Shown: piece after piece, positions 28,938-38,539 of the stretch
Position numbering within the stretch: position 1 is the first letter of the stretch
How the letters are laid out: every line of letters begins with the position of its first letter
Translations under genes and position numbers: made by a program
Source: Osedax symbiont Rs1
GTDB taxonomy: Bacteria; Pseudomonadota; Gammaproteobacteria; Pseudomonadales; Balneatricaceae
Direction of reading: 5' to 3'
Length of the DNA stretch: 64,000 nt
NCBI GenBank assembly: GCA_000416275.1
Contig: ASZJ01000114.1
Location: 115,721 to 179,720, forward strand
Notes under the pieces: generated by a model
Seen by the model: the letters and a program-made list of their open reading frames with translations, nothing else
What the model was told of the DNA's origin: nothing
Database searches by the model: none

Positions 28938-29489
28938 CTATGGGGAGGGTGGGGTATCTTGTGTTTCACTGTTTTTGTAAATATATAATCCCTGTAAGAG
29001 TAAAAATAAAAACAGTAAACCGGTTGCGCCAAACAGTTTAAAATCGACCCATGTCGACTCTGAATAATTAAAGACTACATATAAATTTAAAGCTCCCATG
29101 CCAGTAAAGAACAGAAACCAAGCTATATTGAGCTTTTTCCAAATATTTGCTTTTAAATCTATTTGTGCTCCCAGCATGCGCTGAATGATAGTTTTTTGAC
29201 CAATAAATTGACTGCCGATTAAAACCACCGCAAACAGCCAGTATAAAACGGATGGCTTCCATTGTATAAAGGTCTTGTCTTTGAGGATGACGGTTGCTCC
29301 GCCCATCACAATGATCAGCACTAAAGTTACTATTTGCATCTTTTCAATTTTCTTAGTTTTTATCCAAGTGTAGCCAACTGATAGAATCGTTGCTGGAATT
29401 AGTACTGCGGTGGCAGTAATAATATCACCAGTATATTTATATACACCGAAAAAGATAATAATTGGGAAAAGCTCTAAAAATAATTTCAT
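28938..29489 (-). CDS. yciB: Inner membrane-spanning protein YciB (septation protein A)
   Basis: A 183-residue integral membrane protein with five or so membrane segments, matching YciB/IspZ (179 residues in E. coli). Family marks are [21 protein letters not shown] at the N-terminus, [12 protein letters not shown] near residue 75 and [19 protein letters not shown] near 115. YciB is linked to cell-envelope integrity and septum formation. Followed by yciI. Divergent from the PHP gene, as in pseudomonads. Confidence 0.94.
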   Translation of the reverse strand: MKLFLELFPIIIFFGVYKYTGDIITATAVLIPATILSVGYTWIKTKKIEKMQIVTLVLIIVMGGATVILKDKTFIQWKPSVLYWLFAVVLIGSQFIGQKTIIQRMLGAQIDLKANIWKKLNIAWFLFFTGMGALNLYVVFNYSESTWVDFKLFGATGLLFLFLLLQGLYIYKNSETQDTPPSP

Positions 29490-29770
29490 GGGATCGATAA
29501 AGACTCTGGTCAGTTGAATGAATTGGCAGCAAATTTACCAGATAATCAGCGCTAGTTGTGGATATATTTAAAAATAATTTCAGTATCTATCGGCATCACT
29601 GATAATATATATAATAATTTAAGCTAGATGCAGTGATTGAGTGAGATAAGCAGTGTAAAATATTAGTGTATCAAAATATGGTACTTATTCTCTTTCATCC
29701 CGATGTTGGGTTTGGATTTAAGTATCAACCTATATTTTTATTTTAGCAGCCCCTTTAAAATCAGATTATT

Positions 29771-30631
29771 ATGAATTTTCCCAACTATGATTTACATTGT
29801 CACACCACCGTATCTGACGGGGAATTGTCTCCTGAAGAACTTTATGAATTAGCCCTTGAACAAGAAGTTGAAGTGTTGGCAGTCACCGATCACGATACCG
29901 TTGATGGTTACCGTCAACTTATTGAGCTGCAACAGCAAGGGTTGCTCAGTAGGCAAATTAAACTTGTTTCGGGGGCAGAGTTTACCTGCTTGCTAGATAA
30001 TCAAATTTTGCACATAGTCGCTCTGGATATAGATATTAACCACCCGGTTCTATTGGAGCATCTGTCGCTACTTAAAGAGCTGCGTATAGACCGAGCTGAG
30101 CGTATCGCACAAAGGCTGATCAAAAGGAAATTGCCGGATATATTAGCGCTGGTCATTAGTAAGTCAGGACAAGGTCAAATCGGTCGTCCGCACTTTGCTA
30201 AGGTGCTTTGTGATTTAAAGATAGTTACCACCGAAGCTGAGGCCTTTAAAAAATACCTAGGCGCGGGAAAGCCGGCCAATGTTAAAGTAGCTTGGCCAGA
30301 GTTAGAAACAGTGTTACAGATGATATCGCTGTGTGGCGGAGTGTCGATTTTAGCGCATCCGACTAAATATAATTTAACGATGAGTAAATTAAGAAGAATA
30401 ATAGCGGCTTTTAAAATACTAGGCGGTACTGGAATTGAAATTAGCTACCCAGGTATTAATCGCGAACAGCAAAATATTTTACAATATGAAGTGGAAAAAA
30501 ATCAATTGCTAGTATCTGCCGGCAGCGATTTTCATACCTCAAAAAATAAATGGACTGTTTTGGGGCGGTATCCTATATTGCCAGCAGGTTTGCCACATGT
30601 GTTATCTAAATGTTTAAACTTAAGTGTCTAG
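29771..30631 (+). CDS. PHP-domain phosphoesterase, RNase AM (YciV/TrpH) type
   Basis: A 286-residue PHP-domain protein with metal-binding motifs DLHCHTTVSDGELSP (residues 7-21), TDHDTVDG (~42-49), a Glu in SGAEFTC, ILAHPTKY and a late SDFHT. The E. coli counterpart (rnm, formerly yciV/trpH) is a 5'-3' exonuclease on RNA and 3',5'-nucleoside bisphosphates. Neighbour order yciB-yciI / PHP / yciO is conserved. The upstream 281-base gap is AT-rich and carries no obvious leader peptide. Confidence 0.88.
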   Translation: MNFPNYDLHCHTTVSDGELSPEELYELALEQEVEVLAVTDHDTVDGYRQLIELQQQGLLSRQIKLVSGAEFTCLLDNQILHIVALDIDINHPVLLEHLSLLKELRIDRAERIAQRLIKRKLPDILALVISKSGQGQIGRPHFAKVLCDLKIVTTEAEAFKKYLGAGKPANVKVAWPELETVLQMISLCGGVSILAHPTKYNLTMSKLRRIIAAFKILGGTGIEISYPGINREQQNILQYEVEKNQLLVSAGSDFHTSKNKWTVLGRYPILPAGLPHVLSKCLNLSV

Positions 30632-30706
30632 TATCAATTTGATATTAGTACAATAAAAATTTATTCCAGAGTGAATTAAATATTACCAACTTACTCAAGA
30701 GGTTTT

Positions 30707-31324
30707 ATGAGTCAATTATTTCAAATACACCCTGATAATCCTCAAAAGCGATTAATTCAACAGGCGGTGGCAATAATTCGCAAGGGAGGTTTGGTTATAT
30801 ATCCAACCGATTGTGCCTATGCAATAGGTTGTCATCTTGGGGATAAAAATGCGGTGGATCGAATAAAGCGTATCAGGAAATTAGATGATAAACACAATTT
30901 CACTTTAGTTTGTCAAGATTTAAGCGAGATAGGCACCTATGCGAAAGTCAACAACCAGCAGTATCGAATCCTTAAAGCTTACACTCCTGGCGCTTATACT
31001 TTTATATTAAGGGCGACATCAGAAGTGCCGAGAAGGTTGTTGCACCCCAAGCGAAAAACCATTGGCTTGAGGATTCCCGATAGCAACATAGCTCTAGAAT
31101 TAATGAGAGAACTTGGAGAGCCGATCATGAGTACTTCTTTAATTCTTCCCAATGAAACAGATCCACTAACTGACCCCTATGAAATTAGAGATATATTGCA
31201 GCACCAAGTCGATTTAGTTATTGATGGAGGTTATTGTGGGATGGAGGCAACCAGTGTTATTAATTTAGTAGAAGATGTTCCGCAAATAATTAGAACCGGT
31301 GCCGGAGATGTTAATAACTTTTAG
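30707..31324 (+). CDS. yciO: L-threonylcarbamoyladenylate synthase-type protein YciO
   Basis: A 205-residue member of the Sua5/YrdC/YciO family, closest in pattern to YciO: SQLFQIHPDNPQKRL, GGLVIYPTDCAYAIGC (residues ~28-43), KRIRKLDDKHNFTLVC, and PGAYTFILRA, followed by KRKTIGLRIPD. The family binds ATP and threonine to make TC-AMP for t6A in tRNA; YciO itself shows weak or uncertain activity. It follows the PHP gene by 75 bases, probably in one transcript. Confidence 0.92.
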   Translation: MSQLFQIHPDNPQKRLIQQAVAIIRKGGLVIYPTDCAYAIGCHLGDKNAVDRIKRIRKLDDKHNFTLVCQDLSEIGTYAKVNNQQYRILKAYTPGAYTFILRATSEVPRRLLHPKRKTIGLRIPDSNIALELMRELGEPIMSTSLILPNETDPLTDPYEIRDILQHQVDLVIDGGYCGMEATSVINLVEDVPQIIRTGAGDVNNF

Positions 31325-31427
31325 TAACTGTTATTAATTATAATAAATAATATCGATTGTTTTTATCTTGATATCTGTTTATATGTGAGTTAAATTGCCA
31401 CTACTAAGATATTAACTGGAAATAGTG

Positions 31428-31817
31428 ATGACTGATTTTGTAAGAATACTAACGCGTAGAAACTCGCTCCGTAAACAGTGCCAAGAATTATCAATTGATG
31501 AATTAAGTAAAGTTATTGCTGATTTGACAAATATTTTAAAAGAGCATCAATTACAAGATAAAAAACTGATTGAGGAAAAGCAGGCGAAAATAAAAAAAAT
31601 AGCGACAATTCGCCAGGCAATGTTAGATTCTGGTGTTGATTTTGAAGACCTTGTAGATATCATTCCAATGGTGGTCAAGAAAAAAGTAAAGGCTAAATAT
31701 CGAGTGGTGGTTGATGATATCACTCATGAATGGTCGGGTCGCGGTCGTACCCCAGTGGTTTTTCAGCAGTATTTTGATGCCAATAATGCAACAAAAGAAA
31801 GCTGCTTAATTACATAA
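31428..31817 (+). CDS. H-NS family nucleoid protein
   Basis: A 129-residue protein with an N-terminal helical oligomerisation region (about residues 8-70, with a highly charged QLQDKKLIEEKQAKIKKI) and a C-terminal DNA-binding segment YRVVVDDITHEWSGRGRTPVVF, in which the GRGRTP loop corresponds to the AT-hook-like QGR/RGR motif that reads the minor groove. This is the usual architecture of H-NS/StpA-type silencers. ATG 31428 has TGGA about nine bases upstream. It sits between yciO and rluB, where pseudomonads carry scpA-scpB, and ends in its own terminator. Confidence 0.87.
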   Translation: MTDFVRILTRRNSLRKQCQELSIDELSKVIADLTNILKEHQLQDKKLIEEKQAKIKKIATIRQAMLDSGVDFEDLVDIIPMVVKKKVKAKYRVVVDDITHEWSGRGRTPVVFQQYFDANNATKESCLIT

Positions 31818-31842
31818 ATACTGTACAATAGAAAAAACCTAG

Positions 31843-31875
31843 AAGCTCTCTGAATGATCAGGGGGCTTTTTTTTT
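31843..31875 (+). terminator. Intrinsic terminator after the H-NS family gene
   Basis: AAGCTCTCTGA (31843-31853) pairs with TCAGGGGGCTT (31858-31868, with wobble pairs) around a 4-base loop, followed by a run of T. Confidence 0.85.
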
Positions 31876-31899
31876 AACTTTTTAGAGGATGCGTCATAA

Positions 31900-32742
31900 A
31901 TGAGTGATGAAAAATTACAAAAAGTACTGGCGCGCTCCGGATATGGTTCACGTCGTGAGATGGAGCGCTGGATAGATCAAGGTAGATTTTCTATCAATGG
32001 TGATAAGGCAAAATTAGGGGATCGGGTGACGCGCAGAGATGTGATTCAGCTGGACGGTCGTAAAATTGAATTAGTGTCTGAAGTTGACTGCCCTAGAAGG
32101 GTGCTGATCTACAACAAGCCTGTCGGCGAAGTGTCGACCCGACATGACCCTGAAGGACGGCCAACAGTATATGATCACTTGCCTCCTTTAAAGAATAGTC
32201 GCTGGATAGCAATCGGCCGTTTAGATATAAATACCTCTGGATTATTGATTTTTACCAGTGATGGTGAGCTGGCTAATAAAATGATGCACCCGTCGGCAAA
32301 TATTGACCGTGAATATGCGGTTCGTGTGTTAGGCAATATAGATGATGAGATGATCGCTCGATTGAAAGAGGGTGTTTTGTTGGAAGATGGCATGGCAAAA
32401 TTCACCGATGTTCAGTTCTTTGATGGTGATGGTGCGAATAAGTGGTATCACTGTGTAGTGATGGAAGGGCGCAACAGAGAGGTGCGTAGACTCTGGGAGT
32501 CTCAGGGGATTAAAGTCAGCCGGTTGAAGCGGGTTCGCTATGGGACAATCTTTATGCCAAGTGATGTTAAAATCGGAACTTGGAAAGAGTTAGATATCAA
32601 AGATGTTAAAGTGTTGGCAAAAAAGCTGGAGCTTGGAGATAAAAAACCACTAAAAATGAAGCCTGCTGAAAAAGCTGGATTCGAGCGACGTTATAAAAAT
32701 CAACGAGTGCGTCAAGAAGTAGGTAGAAAGCGCCCAAGTTAA
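31900..32742 (+). CDS. rluB: 23S rRNA pseudouridine(2605) synthase
   Basis: RluB makes pseudouridine at position 2605 of 23S rRNA. The 280-residue protein has an N-terminal S4 domain (KLQKVLARSGYGSRREMERWIDQGR, residues 5-29, shown here as its core) and the RsuA/RluB catalytic domain with GRLDINTSGLL (catalytic Asp ~105), VVMEGRNREVRRLWE and VSRLKRVRYG. The C-terminus is a basic tail. scpA and scpB, its usual upstream neighbours, are absent here. A terminator precedes and follows it. Confidence 0.94.
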   Translation: MSDEKLQKVLARSGYGSRREMERWIDQGRFSINGDKAKLGDRVTRRDVIQLDGRKIELVSEVDCPRRVLIYNKPVGEVSTRHDPEGRPTVYDHLPPLKNSRWIAIGRLDINTSGLLIFTSDGELANKMMHPSANIDREYAVRVLGNIDDEMIARLKEGVLLEDGMAKFTDVQFFDGDGANKWYHCVVMEGRNREVRRLWESQGIKVSRLKRVRYGTIFMPSDVKIGTWKELDIKDVKVLAKKLELGDKKPLKMKPAEKAGFERRYKNQRVRQEVGRKRPS

Positions 32743-32772
32743 ACGTGCTAAGGAGCTGTATCTCCTCTCGGG

Positions 32773-32794
32773 AAAGCTGCTAAGAGCAGCTTTT
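32773..32794 (+). terminator. Intrinsic terminator of rluB
   Basis: AAAGCTGCT (32773-32781), loop AAG, AGCAGCTTT (32785-32793): a perfect 9-bp stem ending in TTTT. Confidence 0.8.
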
Positions 32795-32938
32795 GACGGT
32801 GGTTAAAGTTTTTATATATCAATATCACAGAGCGTATCGAGAGATTAGTGCGCTCTGTTCCGTGTTTTACTGATGCTACTAGTCATTCAGGCTCTGTCTT
32901 GAATGAACTATGCTGATTGTGAGTGCATCAGGGGTTTC

Positions 32939-34555
32939 TTATAATAGTTCCAGTGCGTGTGAGCTCGCGTAACACAAATGTCTGCATCTTTCGCGAATGA
33001 AGTTGGAAATTGGTTGCTCGTGCATATCTAAATAGATGGCTGCGATAGGTTGATTAACTCTAAAAATTGAAATAATCATAAACTCACTACTAAATATAGC
33101 CAAAGTTGCAGGCTTTATCTTTTTTGATAGTTTGTGCTCGGTATTTTCATCAAATATATAATAACACTGGCGGCTGCAAAGATCGGCGAATAAAGCATCT
33201 TCAGTATAAGTGTTTTTGAAGTGCTTGATTGCGTCCTCTTCTGCAAAACCAATCGTTTGTATCGTTTGCAAAGTCTGATTTTTTTTGCTGATAGACATTA
33301 AAGCAAGTCGCTCTATGCCCAATCCTTTTTCTAAACCTTGTAATAATGCGAGCAATACCTGAGTTGGTTTTTCGAACTTGGATTTTTTTTCGTTGGCCGT
33401 TAAATGCTTATCGATTAACTGATAAAAATTTATATTTAAATAGAGATGATCGCTAGCTGCCAGATCAATATTTTTGATCATAGGCACTTCTGGTTTCGGG
33501 TGTTGAAGTTGGTTCGCTGCTAATTCTTTAGTGCCCATTTTGTAATGAGGTTTTATAGGCGAGGGGATGAAGAGCAATTGGCAGGCTGGAGATGCAATAC
33601 CAGGGGCGAAGTAATCTCTCGAAGAATTTCCACAGTAACGGTGAATGAGTGCAATGGTTTGTTCTTTTGAAAGGTTTAAATAATCACTGACTAAGTCAAT
33701 GTTTCGCATCGTACTCTGTGAATACCAGCTTCTTGAGGCATGTAAAGCGAGCCAGTTAGCTAGCTTTATCGGAAAGTGCTTTTGCTGGGTGATATGGTTT
33801 AATTCTCTAAGCTCTAGTCCGCTAATGTTCGGATCTTTTAAGGCTCTTTTATGAAGTTTGGTTAATGTTTCGAAAGATGGAGAGGTGCTGTGATCTTGAG
33901 AAAGTTGAGTTAATTCAGAAAGTTGCCATGTCTTTGCTAGGTTTTTAGAAATCATCTGCATGCTACAGCCCAGTATTTCGCTCTCCGCTTCCACGGGGTC
34001 GTGGTTCTGTTCGTGGATCCGCATTTGGATTTGCTGCATATGTAAAGGTGCATGTAGCCATAGCGACCAAAAACCTATGCTATAAAAAAGCGCCGCTAGA
34101 TATGACTCGTCTATTAAAGGCAAGTTTTTCAGATGCATCCAGGCCTGTAGTTGGTGTGCAGCATGATGACTGGTGGCTATCGCGTGTAAGAAACGTTTTT
34201 GTTGGACGTTCCTGGGGTTTAAAGACATCGGCTTGATATCTTTGACTATTGTATCTATGCCTTCATAGCCAAGTGAAGTAACCGCATGTAATATAGTTGT
34301 TACCGCTGAATTTTTAGCGTTATGCTTCAGCTGGGCTTCCCTAACGACGTAAAGTGTTAGTACTGGATCTTTTCTTATAACAGCTTCAACTTGTTGGATA
34401 GTTGATTTATCACTACAGATTAAATGGTGGAGACGCTTTAAACTACTGGCCCTTGCGGGTAAACTCTTATCGCCTAAAAACTCAGTCCAAGCATCTAAGC
34501 CATATAAAATATGCTCGTCTTCGCCTTCCAAATTAGTTATTATTTCCTCGGTCAT
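32939..34555 (-). CDS. HDOD domain-containing protein
   Basis: A 538-residue cytosolic protein. Residues ~30-220 show the HDOD pattern (LPARASSLKRLHHLI, then IRKDPVLTLYVVREAQLKHN and ILHAVTSLGYEGIDTIV), a degenerate HD-phosphohydrolase fold used in signalling. The remaining ~300 residues have no domain I can name; the C-terminal part (~370-538) is compatible with a GAF-like sensor. Related proteins influence motility, biofilm or c-di-GMP-linked responses, but no role can be assigned. It is alone between rluB and rsgA, followed by a gene-free stretch holding a family 2 element. Confidence 0.82.
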   Translation of the reverse strand: MTEEIITNLEGEDEHILYGLDAWTEFLGDKSLPARASSLKRLHHLICSDKSTIQQVEAVIRKDPVLTLYVVREAQLKHNAKNSAVTTILHAVTSLGYEGIDTIVKDIKPMSLNPRNVQQKRFLHAIATSHHAAHQLQAWMHLKNLPLIDESYLAALFYSIGFWSLWLHAPLHMQQIQMRIHEQNHDPVEAESEILGCSMQMISKNLAKTWQLSELTQLSQDHSTSPSFETLTKLHKRALKDPNISGLELRELNHITQQKHFPIKLANWLALHASRSWYSQSTMRNIDLVSDYLNLSKEQTIALIHRYCGNSSRDYFAPGIASPACQLLFIPSPIKPHYKMGTKELAANQLQHPKPEVPMIKNIDLAASDHLYLNINFYQLIDKHLTANEKKSKFEKPTQVLLALLQGLEKGLGIERLALMSISKKNQTLQTIQTIGFAEEDAIKHFKNTYTEDALFADLCSRQCYYIFDENTEHKLSKKIKPATLAIFSSEFMIISIFRVNQPIAAIYLDMHEQPISNFIRERCRHLCYASSHALELL

Positions 34556-35250
34556 AAAGCTTCCAGAGTTAGGTTAGAGAGTTGTTTTAACTAAGTTAAA
34601 TTTACAAGGGGGCTAGGATTTATGATTTCATAAATTGTAGCGTATTTTACTCTAATATGTTGATAGTGATGGAAGTTAAATAAATATAGCCTCCCTGAGA
34701 GTATTACCTATCTAACGGAGCCTTGCAAATAAGTTGTTTTATGTGTGTTGGACGCTAATTTTCTTTTGCTACTATTACCTGAATCTGTGGCTTCACTGCA
34801 CCAGATAGCGCCAGTTCTTGATTATATAGCGGTTAGAAAAATACTCACTGAACCTAGCGGCTTTATGTATGGATGCATTTATTTAGCGAATGCCGGACGC
34901 ATATAGGCATGCTGCTAAGGTTGTTCAATTTCACTGTAGAACCAATGTCTTGCGCTCTGTATTCACTTTGAAGTCACGGCTTCAGGTATTAGCTCAGAAG
35001 TTTTTTCGAGGTGATTGAAAGTAGTAACCAAGCAAAAAAAATAATTATTTGTTTGTTTGGTTAGTCTATAGGCTCTGGTTCGGCGAATAACCTGTCCTTT
35101 GACACTAATCTGAATGGGATAGGTTTGCCAGCTTTAGCTGCTCGAAGCGTGAGTATAGGACGCGCTAGTATATTGAATGTTAAATTGACCCCTAAAATCT
35201 TGGTCGCAGTAAATTAACTTTTTCGGCCCTGCCTCTAATACAACCACCTT
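34556..35250. other. Gene-free region with family 2 element and two further hairpins
   Basis: About 695 bases upstream of the HDOD gene and downstream of rsgA. It holds family 2 copy R2 (34778-34986) and two inverted repeats: TAACCAA...TTGGTTA (about 35023-35062) and AACCTGTCC...GGATAGGTT (about 35090-35124). AGCTTTAGCTGCTCG at 35130 repeats a motif at 16291. No open frame worth calling. Confidence 0.45.
34778..34986 (+). mobile_element. Family 2 MITE-like element, copy R2 (209 bp)
   Basis: Begins CCTGAATCTGTGGCTTCA and ends TGAAGTCACGGCTTCAGG, an 18-bp imperfect inverted repeat. Perfect 5-bp direct repeats TATTA flank it (34773-34777 and 34987-34991). Same orientation as R1 and R3; it carries an extra GCGAATGCCGGACGC region in the centre, so it is the longest copy. 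Confidence 0.87.
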
Positions 35251-36276
35251 TTATTTGTTTTCATTAATTGAAGTGATGATGCGTCGGTAGCTCTTCATTC
35301 TAGATTCGCTAATTTTGCCTTCAGCGATCGCGGTTAATAATGCGCATTTAGGCTCGCTGATATGCTTGCAGTCTCTGAATTTACACAATCCAATAAAAGG
35401 CCTGAATTCGACAAAACCTTGGATTATGCTGTTTTCATCTAAGTGCCAAAGCGCGAATTCTCTGATGCCGGGAGAGTCAATTAGATCGCCGCCGGAAGGT
35501 ATGTGGAATAGCCTCGCGGTGGTGGTGGTGTGTTTACCTTTTTTAGTCGCCTCAGAAAGCTCGCCTACTTTAATGTCGACTCCAGGAAGTAGCACGTTAA
35601 TAAGTGAGGACTTACCAACACCCGACTGGCCAACAAAAACACAAGTCTTATTGTCTAATTTGGCGTGCAGCTTATCCATGCCGCTTTCTGAGGTGGTGGA
35701 TGCCGTTAAAACTTCGTAGCCAATTTTTTGATAGCGCTCGATGAGTTCTTCGATGCTAGCTCGGTTTTTTGGATTGATCAAGTCGGCTTTATTCAATAGC
35801 AATATTGGTTGAATACCACTGAGTTCCGATGCAACTAGATAGCGATCGATAAGGTTGCTAAAAGGTTCTGGTTCTATGGCAAAGGTGATCACAATGCGAT
35901 CTATATTGGACGCGACTGGTTTTAACTCGCCCTGGCTGGTTGGTCTCTGTAATAGAGAGGTGCGCGGCAGTGCCGCAACAATCACTCCGGTTTCAGCACC
36001 GCGTTGCCAGATGACTTTATCACCGGTGACTAGTCTGTCTAAGTTGGTTCTTAAATGACAGCGAAATATTTTTCCCGCGTGCTCAGAGTCGAGGGCTTCC
36101 ACGTCTACCTGTTGGCCAAAATGTGAAATAATTAGGCCCTGTTGTTCCGGTCCTAGTTCACTGGCTTCTAGCTGCGAATCGAGTTTATGGTCTTTTTTTA
36201 AGGCTCGTTCAGTACGTTCCTTATGGATTTTCTCCACTCGCCAAGCTTGGCGGCGAGTTAATTTTCTTTTTGACAT
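35251..36276 (-). CDS. rsgA: Small ribosomal subunit biogenesis GTPase RsgA
   Basis: RsgA is a circularly permuted GTPase that checks late 30S maturation. The 341-residue protein has an N-terminal OB-fold (~60-130), then the permuted motifs in the order G4 (LLNKADL), G1 (GQSGVGKSSLIN), G3 (DSPGIREF), and a C-terminal zinc site with CKFRDC-KH-SEPKC. A basic N-terminal extension (KRKLTRRQAWRVEKIHKER) suits ribosome contact. Divergent from orn, as in most gammaproteobacteria. Confidence 0.96.
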   Translation of the reverse strand: MSKRKLTRRQAWRVEKIHKERTERALKKDHKLDSQLEASELGPEQQGLIISHFGQQVDVEALDSEHAGKIFRCHLRTNLDRLVTGDKVIWQRGAETGVIVAALPRTSLLQRPTSQGELKPVASNIDRIVITFAIEPEPFSNLIDRYLVASELSGIQPILLLNKADLINPKNRASIEELIERYQKIGYEVLTASTTSESGMDKLHAKLDNKTCVFVGQSGVGKSSLINVLLPGVDIKVGELSEATKKGKHTTTTARLFHIPSGGDLIDSPGIREFALWHLDENSIIQGFVEFRPFIGLCKFRDCKHISEPKCALLTAIAEGKISESRMKSYRRIITSINENK

Positions 36277-36483
36277 CTATCAGTGCTGTCCGAAGTTGGC
36301 TTTAACAGGATATAATTAGTTCCCAGTACAAAATGTTTAGGTTTGACAAACTGGACTTATTTGCTTCTTCGAAAAAAATAGCTGTTTTCTCGAATTATGG
36401 TCAAATTACACTATATTGAGTGTTATTGGCTGTCCCTATTATAAGTGGCTGTGCCGCTGCTGTCTCATAAATGAGGAAAATTG

Positions 36484-37026
36484 ATGTCACTAAAAGATAA
36501 TCTAATTTGGTTAGACCTAGAAATGACGGGTTTAGATCCAGAAACGGATCAAATTATAGAAATAGCCACTATTGTTACCGATCCTCTTTTAAATATCATT
36601 GCTGAAGGCCCGTCGATCGTTATTCATCAAAGTGACCAAGTGTTGGAAAGCATGAATGCTTGGTGTATTGAGCAGCATGGCAAAACTGGGCTCAGTCAAA
36701 GAGTTCGCGAGAGTAAAGTGAGCCTTGCTGAAGCGGAAATTATGAGCTTAGAATTTGTTCGCCAGCATGTAGAGCAAGGGGCTTCACCGCTATGTGGCAA
36801 TAGTATTTCTCAGGATCGGCGCTTTTTGTATCGATTCATGCCCGATCTTGAAAAGTATTGTAATTATCGGCACATCGATGTCAGTAGTTTTAAGGAAGTT
36901 GTTCGACGTTGGAAGCCAGAATTGTTGGCTGGATTTGCTAAACAGGGCACACATTTGGCGTTGGATGATATTCGTGAGTCGATTGCTGAGCTGAAATATT
37001 ACAAAGAGCATTTTATTCGTCTTTGA
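36484..37026 (+). CDS. orn: Oligoribonuclease
   Basis: Orn degrades 2-5 nt RNA and pGpG, finishing mRNA decay and c-di-GMP turnover. From ATG 36484 it has 180 residues, the standard length. DEDDh motifs are complete: [10 protein letters not shown] (D, E), an Asp in ISQDRRFL, and [10 protein letters not shown] (H, D) near the C-terminus. GAGGAAAATTG precedes the ATG. Its last 14 bases overlap the end of the convergent queG, so no terminator fits between them. Confidence 0.97.
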   Translation: MSLKDNLIWLDLEMTGLDPETDQIIEIATIVTDPLLNIIAEGPSIVIHQSDQVLESMNAWCIEQHGKTGLSQRVRESKVSLAEAEIMSLEFVRQHVEQGASPLCGNSISQDRRFLYRFMPDLEKYCNYRHIDVSSFKEVVRRWKPELLAGFAKQGTHLALDDIRESIAELKYYKEHFIRL

Positions 37027-38116
37027 TGGCTGCCTGCGGCTTTTTGCTCGCCAAATTTTCTAGCGCCCACTGAATGTGTTCACTGACCAGTGGGCTAGAG
37101 TCCGCTAGTTTTTGGCTCAGTGCCTGCTCAACTATCAAACCTCCATAGCTGTTACCCAACGCCACGGCAATATTTCGCTGCCAGCCTTGAAAGCCGGTTC
37201 TTCTGATAGCAGACCCCTCAGTTTTTTTTAAAAAAGTTGGCTCGTCCCAGTCAAATAATTCTAGCAAGCTGATGTCGTCCAGATTGTGGCGGGGCTTGAA
37301 ATCATCCTCTTCGCTAAACTTGGCAAATTTATTCCAGGGACAGACTAGCTGGCAATCGTCACAGCCAAATATGCGATTGCCTATTTTAGGGCGCAGCTCG
37401 AGGGGAATTGCTGTTTTACTTTCAATCGTCAGATACGAAATACAGCGTCGCGCATCTAATACTGAGGAGCTAACAAAGGCCTGAGTAGGGCAAATGTCTA
37501 GGCAGGCAGTGCATTTTCCACAGTGGTTCGATACTTTATTGGCTGTGGTGGGGAGCGGTAAGTCAATAAATAGCTCAGCGAGGAAAAAATAGGAACCCGC
37601 TTTTCTATTAATAATTAGCGTGTGCTTACCACTCCAGCCCAATCCGGCTTGTTCGGCGATCGCTCTCTCCATAATAGGTGCGCTATCGACAAAGGCGCGG
37701 TAGCCAAGAGAGTGGCACTCTTGCTCGATTCGCTTGGCGAGTACCACTAGCCTTTTACGGACGGTCTTGTGATAGTCCCGGCCGAGTGTGTATCTCGCGA
37801 TATAGGCCTTGTCTTTATTCCTTAAAATTTTGATAGCTTCTGTCCCGGGAGGTTGGTAATTCATCCTCAGGCTGATGATCCGACAGCTGCCGGGGACGAT
37901 ATTCAACGGATCTCCCCTTAAATCAAGATTGTTCGCCAGGTATTGCATATCGCCATGATAGCCTTTGGTCAACCATTCTTGCATCAGCTTTAACTCCTCA
38001 GTAAGATCGGGGATGATGATGCTTGCCTGTTGGAATCCCAGTTCTTTTGCCCATTGCTCGATGTTGCCGGCGAGTTGGTTGAGTTGTTCTGGGGTTGGTT
38101 GTTGGTCCGCTATCAA
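37013..38116 (-). CDS. queG: Epoxyqueuosine reductase
   Basis: QueG reduces epoxyqueuosine to queuosine in tRNA using cobalamin and two [4Fe-4S] clusters. The 367-residue protein shows the family core [16 protein letters not shown] (~108-123), and the ferredoxin-like motifs [12 protein letters not shown] (~200) and [11 protein letters not shown] (~250), followed by a HEAT-like C-terminus. It is convergent with orn and overlaps it by 14 bases. It pairs functionally with gluQ, which glutamylates queuosine in tRNA(Asp). nnrE, the common neighbour between queG and tsaE, is absent here. Confidence 0.96.
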   Translation of the reverse strand: MIADQQPTPEQLNQLAGNIEQWAKELGFQQASIIIPDLTEELKLMQEWLTKGYHGDMQYLANNLDLRGDPLNIVPGSCRIISLRMNYQPPGTEAIKILRNKDKAYIARYTLGRDYHKTVRKRLVVLAKRIEQECHSLGYRAFVDSAPIMERAIAEQAGLGWSGKHTLIINRKAGSYFFLAELFIDLPLPTTANKVSNHCGKCTACLDICPTQAFVSSSVLDARRCISYLTIESKTAIPLELRPKIGNRIFGCDDCQLVCPWNKFAKFSEEDDFKPRHNLDDISLLELFDWDEPTFLKKTEGSAIRRTGFQGWQRNIAVALGNSYGGLIVEQALSQKLADSSPLVSEHIQWALENLASKKPQAAIKDE

Positions 38117-38296
38117 TGTGTAGTGCTCAGTTTTAAAATGAATGTAGGGGTTGTGCTGTCATGGCTCAGAGGATGTTTGGCCCGCTCGATCGCTATAAAT
38201 CGGAGTTGTGTTGGCCTGCTACTGGAGTGCGCGAAGAATTATAATCGAATAACCCCGCGAGTTTCAGCGCTTTGCTGCATATAAAGCTAAATATTG

Positions 38297-38362
38297 GCTG
38301 AATTCGTGGCTTCAATGTCGATAGTGAGTGTAAACTGTTGGCTGCGCAGTGTCACTGTCAGG
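38297..38362. mobile_element. Short family 2 derivative, copy R8 (66 bp)
   Basis: Begins GCTGAATTCGTGGCTTCAA and ends TGTCACTGTCAGG, resembling the two ends of family 2 joined by a large internal deletion; contains AGTGAGTGTAAACTGTTGG, like the AGAGTGTAAGATATTGG block. No convincing target duplication. Call rests on similarity by eye. Confidence 0.5.
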
Positions 38363-38472
38363 TATGTCACTAATATTACTGCTGCAGTGAACGGTTATCT
38401 TTGGATAAAAACTAAAAAATTTGATTGGTAGATGATGCATCAATGGCTGCCATTTTTTGTAACTAATATAAA

Positions 38473-38519
38473 GAGACCTCGGTATAACGTTGCGAGTGCA
38501 ACAGTTATGCAGATGTCTC
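38473..38519 (+). mobile_element. Family 1 MITE-like element, copy D (47 bp, smallest)
   Basis: GAGACCTCGGTATAAC at the left, GTTATGCAGATGTCTC at the right, with only 15 bases (GTTGCGAGTGCAACA) between the ends. Flanks ATAAA and ATGAA differ at one base of five and may be a decayed target duplication. It lies 20 bases before the tsaE start, so it is probably in the tsaE leader and would form a strong hairpin there. Confidence 0.78.
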
Positions 38520-38539
38520 ATGAAAGGTGTTAAAGCTCA

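Larger units (their letters stand above)
38117..38539. other. queG/tsaE intergenic region with two repeat copies
   Basis: About 420 bases that hold a short family 2 derivative (38297-38362) and the family 1 copy D (38473-38519). In related genomes nnrE usually lies here; no remnant of it is visible. Confidence 0.5.
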
